This document shows, piece by piece, positions 11,801 through 23,102 of a stretch of DNA of 64,000 bases (its first letter is position 1; every line of letters starts with the position of its first letter). The notes beneath the pieces are model-generated. The model saw only the letters and a program-made list of their open reading frames with translations. It ran no database searches and had not been told where the DNA came from. Made by a program: the position numbers and the translations under genes. This DNA comes from Archivesica marissinica (taxonomy: Eukaryota; Mollusca; Bivalvia; Venerida; Vesicomyidae), in NCBI GenBank assembly GCA_014843695.1, contig CM026390.1, positions 14,391,318-14,455,317 of the forward strand. Direction: 5' to 3'.

Positions 11801-12813
11801 TTGTTGTTTTATTAATTTACGTACATCTATATACTTTTGTTGTTTTATTAATTTACGTACATCTATATACTTTTGTTGTTTTATTTACGTACATCTATAT
11901 ACTTTTGTTTTGTTTTATTTACGTACATCTATATACTTTTGTTGTTTTATTTACGTACATCTATATACTTTTGTTTTGTTTTATTTACGTACACCTATAT
12001 ACTTTTGTTGTTTTATTTACGTACATCTATATACTTTTGTTTTGTTTTATTTACGTACATCTATATACTTTTGTTGTTTTGTTTACGTACACCTATATAC
12101 TTTTGTTGTTTTGTTTACGTACACCTATATACTTTTGTTGTTTTGTTTACGTACACCTATATACTTTTGTTGTTTTGTTTACGTACACCTATATACTTTT
12201 GTTGTTTTGTTTACGTACACCTATATACTTTTGTTGTTTTGTTTACGTACATCTATATTATTTTGTTGTTTTGTTTACGTACATCTATATACTTTTGTTG
12301 TTTTGTTTACGTACACCTATATACTTTTGTTGTTTTGTTTACGTACACCTATATACTTTTGTTGTTTTGTTTACGTACACCTATATACTTTTGTTGTTTT
12401 GTTTACGTACACCTATATACTTTTGTTGTTTTGTTTACGTACATCTATATACTTTTGTTGTTTTGTTTACGTACATCTATATACTTTTGTTGTTTTGTTT
12501 ACGTACACCTATATACTTTTGTTGTTTTGTTTACGTACACCTATATACTTTTGTTGTTTTGTTTACGTACATCTATATACTTTTGTTGTTTTGTTTACGT
12601 ACATCTATATACTTTTGTTGTTTTGTTTACGTACACCTATATACTTTTGTTGTTTTGTTTACGTACACCTATATACTTTCGTTGTTTTATTTACGTACAT
12701 CTATATACTTTTGTTGTTTTATTTACGTACATCTATATACTTTTGTTTTGTTTTATTTACGTACATCTATATACTTTTGTTGTTTTATTTACGTACATCT
12801 ATATACTTTTGTT
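8868..12813 (+). repeat. Giant minisatellite, 32-bp unit with 33-36-bp variants, over 115 copies
   Basis: The unit is TTTACGTACATCTATATACT followed by TTTGTTGTTTTA. Variant types are grouped in blocks: GTTTACGTACACC (about 9240-9440, 10330-10440, 11700-11800, 12080-12670), a 36-bp ATTAATTTACG form (10085-10330, 10730-11470), and a 34-bp TTTTGTTTTG form (10555, 11905-12045). All three forward frames are open for long stretches, giving spurious proteins up to 939 residues. The array runs directly into the assembly gap, so its true length is unknown. Confidence 0.98.
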
Positions 12814-13813
12814 NNNNNNNNNNNNNNNNNNNNNNNNNNNNNNNNNNNNNNNNNNNNNNNNNNNNNNNNNNNNNNNNNNNNNNNNNNNNNNNNNNNNNNN
12901 NNNNNNNNNNNNNNNNNNNNNNNNNNNNNNNNNNNNNNNNNNNNNNNNNNNNNNNNNNNNNNNNNNNNNNNNNNNNNNNNNNNNNNNNNNNNNNNNNNNN
13001 NNNNNNNNNNNNNNNNNNNNNNNNNNNNNNNNNNNNNNNNNNNNNNNNNNNNNNNNNNNNNNNNNNNNNNNNNNNNNNNNNNNNNNNNNNNNNNNNNNNN
13101 NNNNNNNNNNNNNNNNNNNNNNNNNNNNNNNNNNNNNNNNNNNNNNNNNNNNNNNNNNNNNNNNNNNNNNNNNNNNNNNNNNNNNNNNNNNNNNNNNNNN
13201 NNNNNNNNNNNNNNNNNNNNNNNNNNNNNNNNNNNNNNNNNNNNNNNNNNNNNNNNNNNNNNNNNNNNNNNNNNNNNNNNNNNNNNNNNNNNNNNNNNNN
13301 NNNNNNNNNNNNNNNNNNNNNNNNNNNNNNNNNNNNNNNNNNNNNNNNNNNNNNNNNNNNNNNNNNNNNNNNNNNNNNNNNNNNNNNNNNNNNNNNNNNN
13401 NNNNNNNNNNNNNNNNNNNNNNNNNNNNNNNNNNNNNNNNNNNNNNNNNNNNNNNNNNNNNNNNNNNNNNNNNNNNNNNNNNNNNNNNNNNNNNNNNNNN
13501 NNNNNNNNNNNNNNNNNNNNNNNNNNNNNNNNNNNNNNNNNNNNNNNNNNNNNNNNNNNNNNNNNNNNNNNNNNNNNNNNNNNNNNNNNNNNNNNNNNNN
13601 NNNNNNNNNNNNNNNNNNNNNNNNNNNNNNNNNNNNNNNNNNNNNNNNNNNNNNNNNNNNNNNNNNNNNNNNNNNNNNNNNNNNNNNNNNNNNNNNNNNN
13701 NNNNNNNNNNNNNNNNNNNNNNNNNNNNNNNNNNNNNNNNNNNNNNNNNNNNNNNNNNNNNNNNNNNNNNNNNNNNNNNNNNNNNNNNNNNNNNNNNNNN
13801 NNNNNNNNNNNNN
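12814..13813. other. Assembly gap of exactly 1000 N
   Basis: The run of N is exactly 1000 bases, which looks like a fixed-size placeholder and not a measured distance. It lies at the end of the 32-bp array and directly before a different array. Confidence 0.97.
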
Positions 13814-14047
13814 GTATTGCTGATCGTTATATATTACCCTATGCTGGGCCGTATTGCTGATCGTTATAGATTACCCTATGCTGGGCCGTAGCAACGATCG
13901 TTATATATTACCCTATGCTGGGCCGTAGCAATGATCGTTATATATTACCCTATGCTGGGCCGTAGCAACGATCGTTATATATTACCCTATGCTGGGCCGT
14001 AGCAACGATCGTTATATATTACCCTATGCTGGGCCGTAGCAATGATT
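13814..14047 (+). repeat. Minisatellite, 37-bp unit, about 6 copies
   Basis: The unit contains GATCGTTATATATTACCCTA and TGCTGGGCCGTAGCAA. The first copies have GTATTGCT in place of GTAGCAAC. Its left end is lost in the gap. Confidence 0.9.
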
Positions 14048-15165
14048 TTGATGTTGGAGTGGCAACTTTTGATGTGCATGGAGGTATTCTCCTTGCTTTA
14101 TTTTTATTTATTTATTTTGCCTTAAATGGTGGCTTTCCAGCTTGTATTTAAGTATGGAATCTTACTATCAAAAGTCCTAATGATGCACTGGTTTTGGTGT
14201 CTCATTCCAGCTAAAAGTGTTCCACTACGATATCGACTCCAGCCTTGTAGATGCTCAAATGTCTGCCATGCTGATCTGTCTTGTAAATTATTGCCCCTGT
14301 TCCAGCGGCCATACTGTCCAACAAAATGTCAACTGGGAAAAGTTGATACAATAAAAACGAAAATATAATACGCACACATGCCCGATCAAAAACCTGCCCA
14401 ACAGTCACCACACTGACCAGCTGTAAAAACGCACCACTTGTCCGTGGGGGGGGGGTATATTTGTATATATTTGATTTAAGACCCGTTTTCAAATATAGTA
14501 TGCCTACCGTAAATATATTTCAAAGGATCGCCATGAGCAGTAGTCAGTCTTAGTCTGTGCCAAATTTGATGAAATTTCCGCAAAATTACAAATGTACAAA
14601 AATCATCCCCATATAGGTGGTGCGTTTTTAAAGTCTTGTTCAGTGTATGTTGATATTTATGTGTGGTCGCTGGATCATGAATTATACCAGTACATCTTAT
14701 AATGTACACTGTATTGTGTATATAAATTATGTGCTAAGCTTACATTTAATAGTATTAGTAATAGATATGATCTTGTCCCTAATTGTTTGCCATCCAGCCA
14801 CAGGGTATCGTCGTTGTCCGACACCTATTCTTGCGGCTACGAGATTTCGAGATTTTTTATATTTCTTACACTGTTTTTTATTATACATCTAAATGAATGG
14901 GCCTTATTCATATAATATATGTTGTATAATACCATCTCTGCCTACCCCCATTCCGATCTTTCATAAACAACCACCCCATCTATTCAACGTCTTCACTCCT
15001 ACATATTGTCACTCGCCCACGACAGCAGGCCTATAAGAATCTCTTATATTGTTTCGTGTTGATGATATTTTGATTTACATTTGTATGTTGTGGACTGCAG
15101 AATGAGAGATATTGTTCAGCCACTGCCTCCTGAATGAATGAATTGAGGGACCATTGCTATTTCTA
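14048..15165. other. Unassigned AT-rich intergenic DNA
   Basis: There is a G9 run at 14446-14454. I see no supported exon or repeat here; the open frames are short and unrecognisable. Confidence 0.35.
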
Positions 15166-15167
15166 AT

Positions 15168-15615
15168 TAGTTACCTCTGTTTTTATCGTGGATTCCTTTA
15201 CATCCATGATATCTATTTTCACCCTCTGTTTTTATCGTGGATTCCTTTACATCCATGATATCTATTTTCACCCTCTGTTTTTATCGTGGATTCCTTTACA
15301 TCCATGATATCTATTTTCACCCTCTGTTTTTATCGTGGATTCCTTTACATCCATCATATCTATTTTCACCCTCTGTTTTTATCGTGGATTCCTTTACATC
15401 CATCATATCTATTTTCACCCTCTGTTTTTATCGTGGATTCCTTTACATCCATCATATCTATTTTCACCCTCTGTTTTTATCGTGGATTCCTTTACATCCA
15501 TGATATCTATTTTCACTCTCTGTTTTTATCGTGGATTCCTTTACATCCATGATATCTATTTTCACCCTCTGTTTTTATCGTGGATTCCTTTACATCCATC
15601 ATATCTATTTTCATC
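15168..15615 (+). repeat. Minisatellite, 49-bp unit, 9 copies
   Basis: The unit contains CTCTGTTTTTATCGTGGATT, CCTTTACATCCATGATATCT and ATTTTCACC. A G/C variant (CATGATATC versus CATCATATC) separates sub-blocks. The three staggered frames of 88-101 residues are array translations. Confidence 0.95.
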
Positions 15616-16012
15616 CATTCTCTCATCTTATAATTATTAATTGATTAAATCTCTACAGATATCCTACAATATATCCAATGGATTGATTGTCAATTTGTTA
15701 TCAATTAACATGATTTTGAAACGAAAGGATCCCGACTAAATGGACCAAAATACATATCGGGATAAATCGGACTTTATCCGTCCAGGGAGGTAATAGAAGA
15801 AACAGCAATGTCTCTGGTTGTGTTCATTTGCAGATAACTGTTTTGGTCTGCAGAATTGCGTCTGCCACCTACATATTTATAGATGTATGTTGTGATCTGT
15901 TAGATATTACGGTTTACATAAGTGTTGTTTCGGGATATCTATTATTTGTTATTTTTCTACTGTTTGTGGTTTTATTGTGCCGAGAACTCTACCTCATTGT
16001 ACTACAATGATG
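15616..16012. other. Unassigned non-coding DNA
   Basis: AT-rich sequence without recognisable coding content. A weak inverted pair (TCCCGACTAAATGGACC and GGATAAATCGGACTTT) lies at 15730-15780. Confidence 0.3.
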
Positions 16013-16071
16013 AATCTTGAGTATATTTCCTATTTTATTGTCATGCATTTCATGTGTTGTTCGCGTGTATG

Positions 16072-16223
16072 CAGTCAAACCTGTGTCACCTCTATTAAGC
16101 AGCCAGTTTCTGATTTCCAATATGTTATTTTATTATACATTTAACCTCTATTAAGCAGTCGCCTGTGCTAAGCAGCCACTTTTGACGAGTCCGCTGGCTG
16201 GCTGATTAAGACAGGTTTGACTG
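16072..16223. mobile_element. TA-target MITE (CAGTCAAACCTG termini), copy 1
   Basis: Terminal inverted repeats CAGTCAAACCTG and CAGGTTTGACTG bound it; the right end is followed by TA. The interior has repeated TTAAGCAGCCA words read in both orientations. Termini and TA target fit the Tc1/mariner/pogo group. Confidence 0.72.
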
Positions 16224-16273
16224 TATTTCCTATTTTATTGTGATGCATTTCATATGTGTTGTATGCGTGTATA

Positions 16274-16438
16274 CAGTCAAACCTGTGTTAGTGGTCACCT
16301 CTATTAAACAGCCAACCTGTATGAAGCAGCTAGTTTCTGATTTCCAATATGTTGTTTTATTATACATTATGCATTTCACCTGTGGTAAGCAGCCTTTTGA
16401 TGAGTCCGCTGACTGGCTGCTTAAGACAGGTTTGACTG
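16274..16438. mobile_element. TA-target MITE (CAGTCAAACCTG termini), copy 2
   Basis: It starts TACAGTCAAACCTGTGTTAG and ends AAGACAGGTTTGACTGTA, flanked by TA on each side (16272-16273 and 16439-16440). It lies in the second unit of the tandem duplication. Confidence 0.78.
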
Positions 16439-16440
16439 TA

Positions 16441-17480
16441 TTTCATATTTTATTGTGATGCATTTCATGTGTTGTATTGTAGTATCGATGCAAAATTGTA
16501 TTTCTCTTGTAAAGAAACTTATTGAGAAAACGTTACACCAGCGGGCTTCATAGACTGGTGCTTGTGCAAACCATACAATTACAGAACACTTTACATACCC
16601 AGCATCTATATGTATATATATCGGGCTTACTAAATAATATACCAAGCCATATCTCTCTGGGCTGGAAACGCCGCCCCCCCCATAATTAATCGTAGATTTA
16701 ATCCGTTGTTTACGACTCTCTGGGCTGCTACATATGACAGTTATGTGTGTCAGGATTTTTACAAACAAATAACATTACCATTATTTATAACTATTGACTT
16801 GACATAAAGTGTGGCCTTATGTAACGCGTGCGATTAATGATCTTGTTAATCATGTACGTGTTTACAACTTTTCTGCCACATATGTTGGTGTAATTTATTT
16901 ACCGTATCTGTCAGTGTAATTTATTTCATGTCTATTTGCCATATTGTAAGCATAATTTCTTCTGTAATATATTCATCTGTATCTTAGATTTTATTTATTT
17001 GCGTCATATTTACGAGATATAATACCCGAGATTCATGAATAAAATAATTGAAAAAAAAGATTTGAGCCATTTTGCAAATTTATTGCAATTGGCAAATGGC
17101 AGATTTTTACCATTGACTACATAGATACAAGTGTTTCGTGTGTACGTGCCCTCAAATTATGTGGGAGTTTACACAACCCGTATATTCAAGAATACGGAGG
17201 TGTACAGTGTGCCCCATGAATTGCTGCGCATGCTCGAGTATGTGCGGTTACGTTGGCATGTCGTGAGTATACTTGCTACACTTGTTTTGTACATGGAGTC
17301 GAGCGTTAGTGGATAATCTATTACCGGTATTTCTTTAATATGTTTTTATTGTTTAAAAATAATTATGCATGTGTAACCAGGATCAATCGAGCCAAGTCGT
17401 GCGAAAACCAACAGTGTGCTCGTAAATGTAACTACCTTAGAACTTAATTGGAACTTAATACTAGAAAGTGAGCTTGATAT
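16441..17480. other. Unassigned AT-rich intergenic DNA
   Basis: A C8 run is at about 16674-16681. No exon, RNA gene or clear repeat is supported. Confidence 0.35.
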
Positions 17481-17481
17481 G

Positions 17482-17640
17482 CAGTGCGGCCCCTCCATGG
17501 CTGACTGGTTTAGGTTGTTTACATCATCTCACTTGCTCCCTCACTGCTGCTGGTTCGAATCCCCTGGAGGTGTCAAATTATTTCATGTTTATGAAGCTCT
17601 ACAGCTGGCTAGCGGAAGACCGGTTGTTCCAATGTTTTAT
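17482..17640 (+). mobile_element. tRNA-derived SINE, family C, diverged
   Basis: It carries GCGGCCCCTCCATGGCTGAC, the box B GGTTCGAATCCCC, and the body words GTCAAATTATTTCATGTTTA and CAGCTGGCTAGCGG. The 3' part is degraded. The short frames over it are not genes. Confidence 0.7.
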
Positions 17641-17938
17641 ATATGTTTTATATAATTATGTATGTGTGTATTGATTTTTATTGGATGTAATTCGTGTATC
17701 CGCGTACATTTAGATTTAATATTTCCATCTTTAGGCCAAACATTTGATGCCATGTTCCTGTGTTGGGTGGTGCTTTCATGAGCATATTGCTAGTTTTTGA
17801 AGGACACAGCTGTATACATGTATATTTATCTCTGATTTACATAGCTAGCTGTCCTTTTATAAGGGAGAGGTTAATGTTGAAATGTAGCTTGAATCTCGTG
17901 GGTATGTTTATATTTTCATTTACAATGTAATGTGTTTA

Positions 17939-18800
17939 CCGTATTTAGCTGTGTATAGTGCGCTACCGTGTATAGTGCGCACCCACGATCTGGCACGAAA
18001 ATCGGCGGAAAAACTGAGTTCCTATGTATACTGCGCACGTGAAAAACGCAATTTTCCAAGTCAAAATTAAACATTTATCAATATTCGCTAAATATTGTGC
18101 TCCGTGATTTTTACAACTTATATTAATCACTCGAGATACCTCATCGAAAAACGGTAACGCACCCATAATTTCATGAAAAAAGAGAATGTTTACTGCTTGT
18201 CTGATGACAGCTTCGATGACATGGCATTAAATTGACAAGTTGAGTGATAATTAATTTCTCAAACTTAACACCTGCTCAAACATCTCAGCAGATGCTCAAA
18301 CTTCTCAACACGTGTAGCCTACCTAATTAACTGGGACCCATTGTGAAAGGTTTGTCGAAATTAATTATCGCTACAAACAATTGAAATACTGCACCCAAAA
18401 AAAAGTGTGTCGCTTTATGCGGCGAAGTACGCGAAAAGTACGGGAAATATTACATACGATAAAACCACGTGATGTTATCAAATCGCCATTTTAACTTTCA
18501 ATTAAATTCTTCAAAGTTTGCCAAAATAAACGCAATATATGCTAATTTTATGGTCTTATTCATTTCATTTATTTATATAGACTATCGGCAACTGGTTTTA
18601 ATAGCTAGTTTATAACGTTTGTCGAAGGTAACACATTATAGAATGACTGCGGGGCCGTTCGGGTCGAATTTCATGAAATATTGGTCAATTTTGGTCCGGA
18701 AAAAAATGTCCTGATGTCTGTACTGGTGTATAATGCGCAGTAGATAAAATGGATGAGGATTTCAGTAAGAAATGTGCGCACTATACACAGCTAAATACGG
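17939..18800. mobile_element. Non-autonomous TA-target DNA transposon (862 bp), perfect 25-bp TIR
   Basis: The left end CCGTATTTAGCTGTGTATAG plus TGCGC is exactly complementary to the right end at 18776-18800. TA dinucleotides flank it (17937-17938 and 18801-18802). The subterminal zones repeat TATAGTGCGC-like words. No transposase frame is present. TA target and terminal type suggest the Tc1/mariner/pogo superfamily (inference). Confidence 0.85.
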
Positions 18801-19224
18801 TATATATCGTTTTATATTGAGGCAACAAATAACTTGAGGCAACAAATAATGTTTGCTGTTAAATGTCGATGCAATGAAAAGGGAAAATCGATTTGAATAA
18901 CTGCAATTCGTCTTCATTTATTTCAATTGATTTTTATGGTGCATTGTATCGTCTGTTCACAGTGAAGGTTGTGTTGTACAGGGTTGCTCAGGGTGATAGA
19001 AGAAAGTGGTGGGCAAGGAATACTTGTTTGTTGTGCATCCTCATAGTGCTTTTTGATAACGGTGTTGTTTTTTGTTTTATAACAGCACAAGAATTATAGT
19101 AAAGATCTGAAACGTTTCTTTGACCATCGTTGAAACAATTGAAACCCTTTGAAATGTTTGAGACCCCATCGTAGAGACATTTACTATCTGAAAACTTACA
19201 GAATTTGAGGTCAGACGACATTAA

Positions 19225-19448
19225 CCCTTTCAACACCACAGACCTCTAAATAGGCTTACAAAAAGTGTAGATCCAGATGAGCTGGCTCGTGACGAGCCGT
19301 CTCATCAGGATCTGCACTTTTTGCCAGTGATATGGCTATTTTTAGACATAATTACCCATTTTGATAAATGAACTTGTCCAAATGTGATTTTCTGATTCAT
19401 TTATTGGTTTATGAATATCATGGACCAGTCCATGCGAGTTACTATGGG
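19225..19448 (-). mobile_element. TTAA-target foldback MITE, family 1
   Basis: TTAA flanks it at 19221-19224 and 19449-19452. The left end CCCTTTCAACACCACAGACC and right end GTTACTATGGG are the reversed ends of family 1. The centre is a hairpin of about 25-bp arms (AGATCCAGATGAGCTGGCTC with GAGCCGTCTCATCAGGATCT). TTAA duplication and CCC/GGG termini fit piggyBac-like elements. Confidence 0.82.
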
Positions 19449-19452
19449 TTAA

Positions 19453-20540
19453 ATGTTGTTAAAAAAGTAAGGTTGTTGCCTTTTCGCCTTTATTTCAGTT
19501 ATAGCATCGGATTAGTAAATTATTGTGTTACTATGCTACTACTGATGTAGAAAAGTGTCGTTGTCTCTCCCAGCGTTATTGTATATACATGTACACCGAT
19601 AGTCATATTATACCTCCAATGTGATGCCTAAAAATGCAATTAGTTATAAATGGTATGTTCGAAGTTTGTTCCTATTTTAAACTCTGTGATAAGTTTTGAT
19701 ACAAGACGTACACGGCTACAATCTGGCAATATATTGGAGTAAGTAGATACATTTAAGAAGATGCAACTTCAAATGACGTGAATGCACCAACTAATCCAAA
19801 ACGCGCAAAATGAATCTATTAAAAAGTGCTTCAATAATGTGTAATTTTTGTAAATATGTAATATTACGTGAATGTTCTTCTCGACAAGCTCTTTCCGATA
19901 AATCCTGTATATGGATGTTCCATAATTGTATAGCTTTCAATAATAGCGTGCATGATTCCTAAATAATTCACACTGTAATTTGATACATTTTTCATTATCC
20001 AAAGAAGTTTGTCCGAAATCTGTGCACTTTTCATGTCGATATTTTAACAACGAATTATGTGTTGGACTTATTAAATATTTGGCATAGAATTATTGAATAG
20101 ATGAAGTAGTGTATTTTGTTGCAAAGAATTCATTACTTAGCGAGAAGTTTTCTAAATCATATCTAGATAAATAGGACCAAACTTTGTACACTCCATGTTA
20201 AATGTGCTTGACAATATGTATGTAAATATGCTCCCCAGACGGAGAGTATATACTTGCCACTTTGTCTGTTTGTCCATACGTCCGTCTGGAGCAAAACTCG
20301 CAAAACTATTCAAGGAAATCATATATTCAGTGATAGCTCTAGTGTATGTAGAAAGTAAGTTTGCATGAAGCAGCCAGTTTGTGCAGCATCCATTGTGTCT
20401 ACCAATTTTCTTGTTATTTTATATGTAGATCTGGCCGTAGTGCTTTATATGATATTGTTGCTGAAAGTGCTTTTTTCAATTGTCTTTTTCTCATCCATCT
20501 TAATTATTGTCCCACATCGAAAGGATATTATTGTTTTGGT
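19453..20540. other. Unassigned AT-rich intergenic DNA
   Basis: No recognisable exon or repeat. A frame at 20365-20562 is hydrophobic but ends in the 31-bp array and has no family signature. Confidence 0.35.
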
Positions 20541-20544
20541 GTTA

Positions 20545-20985
20545 TCTGTATGTCCCGAGTAGTACCTGGGCATTATATGTATGTCCCGAGTAGTACCTGG
20601 GAGTTATATGTATGTCCCGAGTAGTACCTGGGCATTATATGTATGTCCCGAGTAGTACCTGGGTGTTATATGTATGTCCTGAGTAGTACCTGGGCATTAT
20701 ATGTATGTCCTGATTAGTACCTGGGCATTATATGTATGTCCTGAGTAGTACCTGGGCATTATATGTATGTCCTGAGTAGTACCTGGGCATTATATGTATG
20801 TCCTGAGTAGTACCTGGGCATTATATGTATGTCCTGAGTAGTACCTGGGCATTATATGTATGTCCTGAGTAGTACCTGGGTTTTATATGTATGTCCTGAG
20901 TAGTACCTGGGCATTATATGTATGTCCCAAGTAGTACCTGGGTGTTATATGTATGTCCCGAGTAGTACCTGGGCATTATATGTAT
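20545..20985 (+). repeat. Minisatellite, 31-bp unit, about 14 copies
   Basis: The unit is ATGTATGTCCTGAGTAGTAC plus CTGGGCATTAT. The outer copies have CCCGAG and the middle block CCTGAG, showing local homogenisation. Confidence 0.95.
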
Positions 20986-20989
20986 GTCC

Positions 20990-21735
20990 CATGTTATATG
21001 TGGTACAAATATGTATCCCACATCCCCATGTTAGTTTCCTGTAGCTTCCGAGTTAAGCCCTTGAATTGAAAAATACCCTGGACAGATCTCTCAATTCGTT
21101 ATTAGAGGTCCAAATATTCCTGATAGTTTGTGAGATTAGATTACGTATTCCAAACATGGTGATAAAATAGTACCCATCTGAGTATAAAAACAATTTATTG
21201 AGCATAACCATGGCAACGTCACTGTTGTTCGCTCGGCACAGTGTCATTACGACGTACGTTTGTGTGGTATGATTTGACAAATTGACGTAGCTTCGTGGTT
21301 TGTCGGCGACACTCTTTAACTTCCTATGCCACTCGTACACCCATTTCTTCATAGCATTGTCGCAAATATTCCACATTTCTTTCCTTAGGCTTCCATTAAG
21401 AATACAAAATATGACGGCATATATTCCACACTTTTCACACGACTAGTTTAGCAAAATGATTGCCACATGGAACTCGACATTAGCCTTTCATTTGATATGA
21501 AGGTAGTGCCCAGTATTCACGTATTTATAACTGGGGATTGTGGGAAACATAGCTGGAAAATATTTGGGCCGGGTTTTGTAAGTGACGTTACCATAGAGAT
21601 TCATATTCATCCAATTCTTCGACCTATAACATTGATATTTTAACTAGTGATCTGCAATAGCCTGGTCTGCCACTGTCCTCGTTTATGGGTGATTTCTTAC
21701 GAAATGAAAGAATTGTTCCAGGTATTATTTGAGTT
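20990..21735. other. Unassigned non-coding DNA
   Basis: A minus-strand frame of 107 codons (21053-21376) covers part of this stretch but has no recognisable domain. No other feature is supported. Confidence 0.3.
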
Positions 21736-21737
21736 TT

Positions 21738-21866
21738 TACCCCAACATACCTCGTACACAAGCAGTGACCATCCTTCCTGCGCCCAACATACCTCGTACA
21801 CAAGCAGTGACCATCCTTCCTGCGCCCAACATACCTCGTACACAAGCAGTGACCATCTTTCCTACG
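21738..21866 (+). repeat. Short tandem repeat, 42-bp unit, 3 copies
   Basis: The unit contains CAACATACCTCGTACACAAG and CAGTGACCATCCTTCCTGCG. The 42-bp length keeps frames open on both strands. Confidence 0.93.
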
Positions 21867-21984
21867 GGTGATATCAACATTTTGAATTCCAGTGTTTTTT
21901 TTATTAAATCATAATTATTACACCATATTATATGATGGTGCCTGCCAACATTATCTATAGAGCAAGGTTCATTCTAGTTCAGAA

Positions 21985-22480
21985 TTTTTGGGAGAAGTGA
22001 GAAAGCGCGTGATCGCTTCCTTAAATGGTGTTCTTTAACCCATTCAACACCAAGTAACTCACATGGACTGGTCCATGATATTCATAAACCAATAAATGAA
22101 TCAGAAAATCACATTTGGACAAGTTCATTTATCAAAATGGGTAATTTTTCTCTAAAAATAGTAATATTACTGGCAAAAAGTGCAGATCATGATGAGACGG
22201 CTCGTCACGAGCCAGCTCATCTGGATCTACACTTTTTGTTGGCCTATTTAGAGGTCTGTGGTGTTGAAAGGGTTAATATACTTCTGCAAAATAGGGTTAA
22301 AATGTACAGTACCATTAAATACAACATTTGAATAGAAGGAGTGCTTTATAATGGGCCAGTGTATCTTAATAGACAAAATTTTGTTTGAAAAGCGTAAAAA
22401 CCAAAAAAAAAAATTATTTTTGGGCTGCCAGAGGGCGAAGTCAGGGTCCCTAGGGCGACAATAAGATTGTGTACCTTGCA
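21985..22480 (+). repeat. Dispersed repeat R1, interrupted by a family 1 MITE
   Basis: The sequence on both sides of the MITE (AAGCGCGTGATCGCTTCCTT at the left, ATACTTCTGCAAAATAGGGT and ATAATGGGCCAGTGTATCTT at the right, ending GCGAAGTCAGGGTCCCTAGG) is the reverse complement of the segment at about 43170-43425, where it is uninterrupted. Confidence 0.85.
22039..22272 (+). mobile_element. TTAA-target foldback MITE, family 1, with TSD proven by empty site
   Basis: It is flanked by TTAA at 22035-22038 and 22273-22276. It begins CCCATTCAACACCAAGTAAC and ends GTGGTGTTGAAAGGG. The centre is the family hairpin (AGATCATGATGAGACGGCTC with GAGCCAGCTCATCTGGATCT). The unoccupied version of its target is seen at 43366-43393 with a single TTAA. 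Confidence 0.92.
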
Positions 22481-22499
22481 CTTATTTGACCTTCAACAG

Positions 22500-22760
22500 C
22501 AACAGTAACTAGAGCTCGCGCGGGGGTTATCAAACCTTGCTCGAGTGATTTGACTCGCCTCAATGAATCGGACTGTATTTGAGTGGAGAAATGTTTAATA
22601 ATCTCGGGGACCAGTGCCCGGGGGTTATAACACTTTTCTCAGATCTCAAATTATTTGATTGTTTGATTCTGAGTTTTACTGCCAGCTAGCTGAACCAATC
22701 GGAAGCTTGAGACTGAGTTTGAGATACGAGAAAAGTTTTATAGTTTCATGTCTAAGCTAT
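22500..22760. repeat. Foldback repeat F (palindromic), diverged
   Basis: It carries GGGGGTTATAACACTTTTCT, AGTTTTACTGCCAGCTAGCT and GAACCAATCGGAAGCTTGAG, related to the better copies at 49221-49415 and 56470-56890. Internal complementarity places TATAAC/GTTATA words around a GC-rich centre. Confidence 0.55.
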
Positions 22761-22845
22761 GATTTCTAGCAGCTTAATTGCAGGTTTACAGTGCAACTAC
22801 GGCTAATGAAATTGTTCGATTCAATTTTAAACAAATTTATTTTTT

Positions 22846-22925
22846 GGTCTCCGTTGTGCCCAAGTCATTGACTTCAGAATACTTCCCCTCACCGCTGCTG
22901 GTTCGAATCCCACATGGTGGGCCGT
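22846..22925 (+). mobile_element. Partial tRNA-derived SINE, family C
   Basis: Only the head region is visible: AAGTCATTGACTTCAGAATA, CCCCTCACCGCTGCTGGTTC and GAATCCCAC (box B). Confidence 0.6.
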
Positions 22926-23102
22926 CGTGTACCTGGATGAGCTGGCAACAATGGGCCATCATGTAATCATGTATGTAATGACCATTCCCTACTACACCAT
23001 ATACAATCTTGAGCAACAAATTGTCTCTACTGTGAAAATTGATTCAATGGAATACAAAAATCTATGAAAATGTAAGATTTTACAGTTGTTTAAATTGTTC
23101 AT

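Larger units (their letters stand above)
16013..16440 (+). repeat. Tandem duplication of a segment carrying a TA-target MITE
   Basis: A flank with CTATTTTATTGTxATGCATT and the following MITE are present twice (16028-16225 and about 16228-16440), and the flank alone starts a third time at 16441. Each MITE copy begins CAGTCAAACCTGTGT and ends AAGACAGGTTTGACTG. The two copies have diverged by substitutions and small indels, so the duplication is not recent. Confidence 0.75.

Noticed and set aside
16500..16800. 115-codon minus-strand frame (16421-16768)
   Set aside because: No recognisable content; it crosses the right end of a MITE.
21053..21376. 107-codon minus-strand frame
   Set aside because: It has a protein-like composition, but no recognisable motif, splice context or neighbour supports it.
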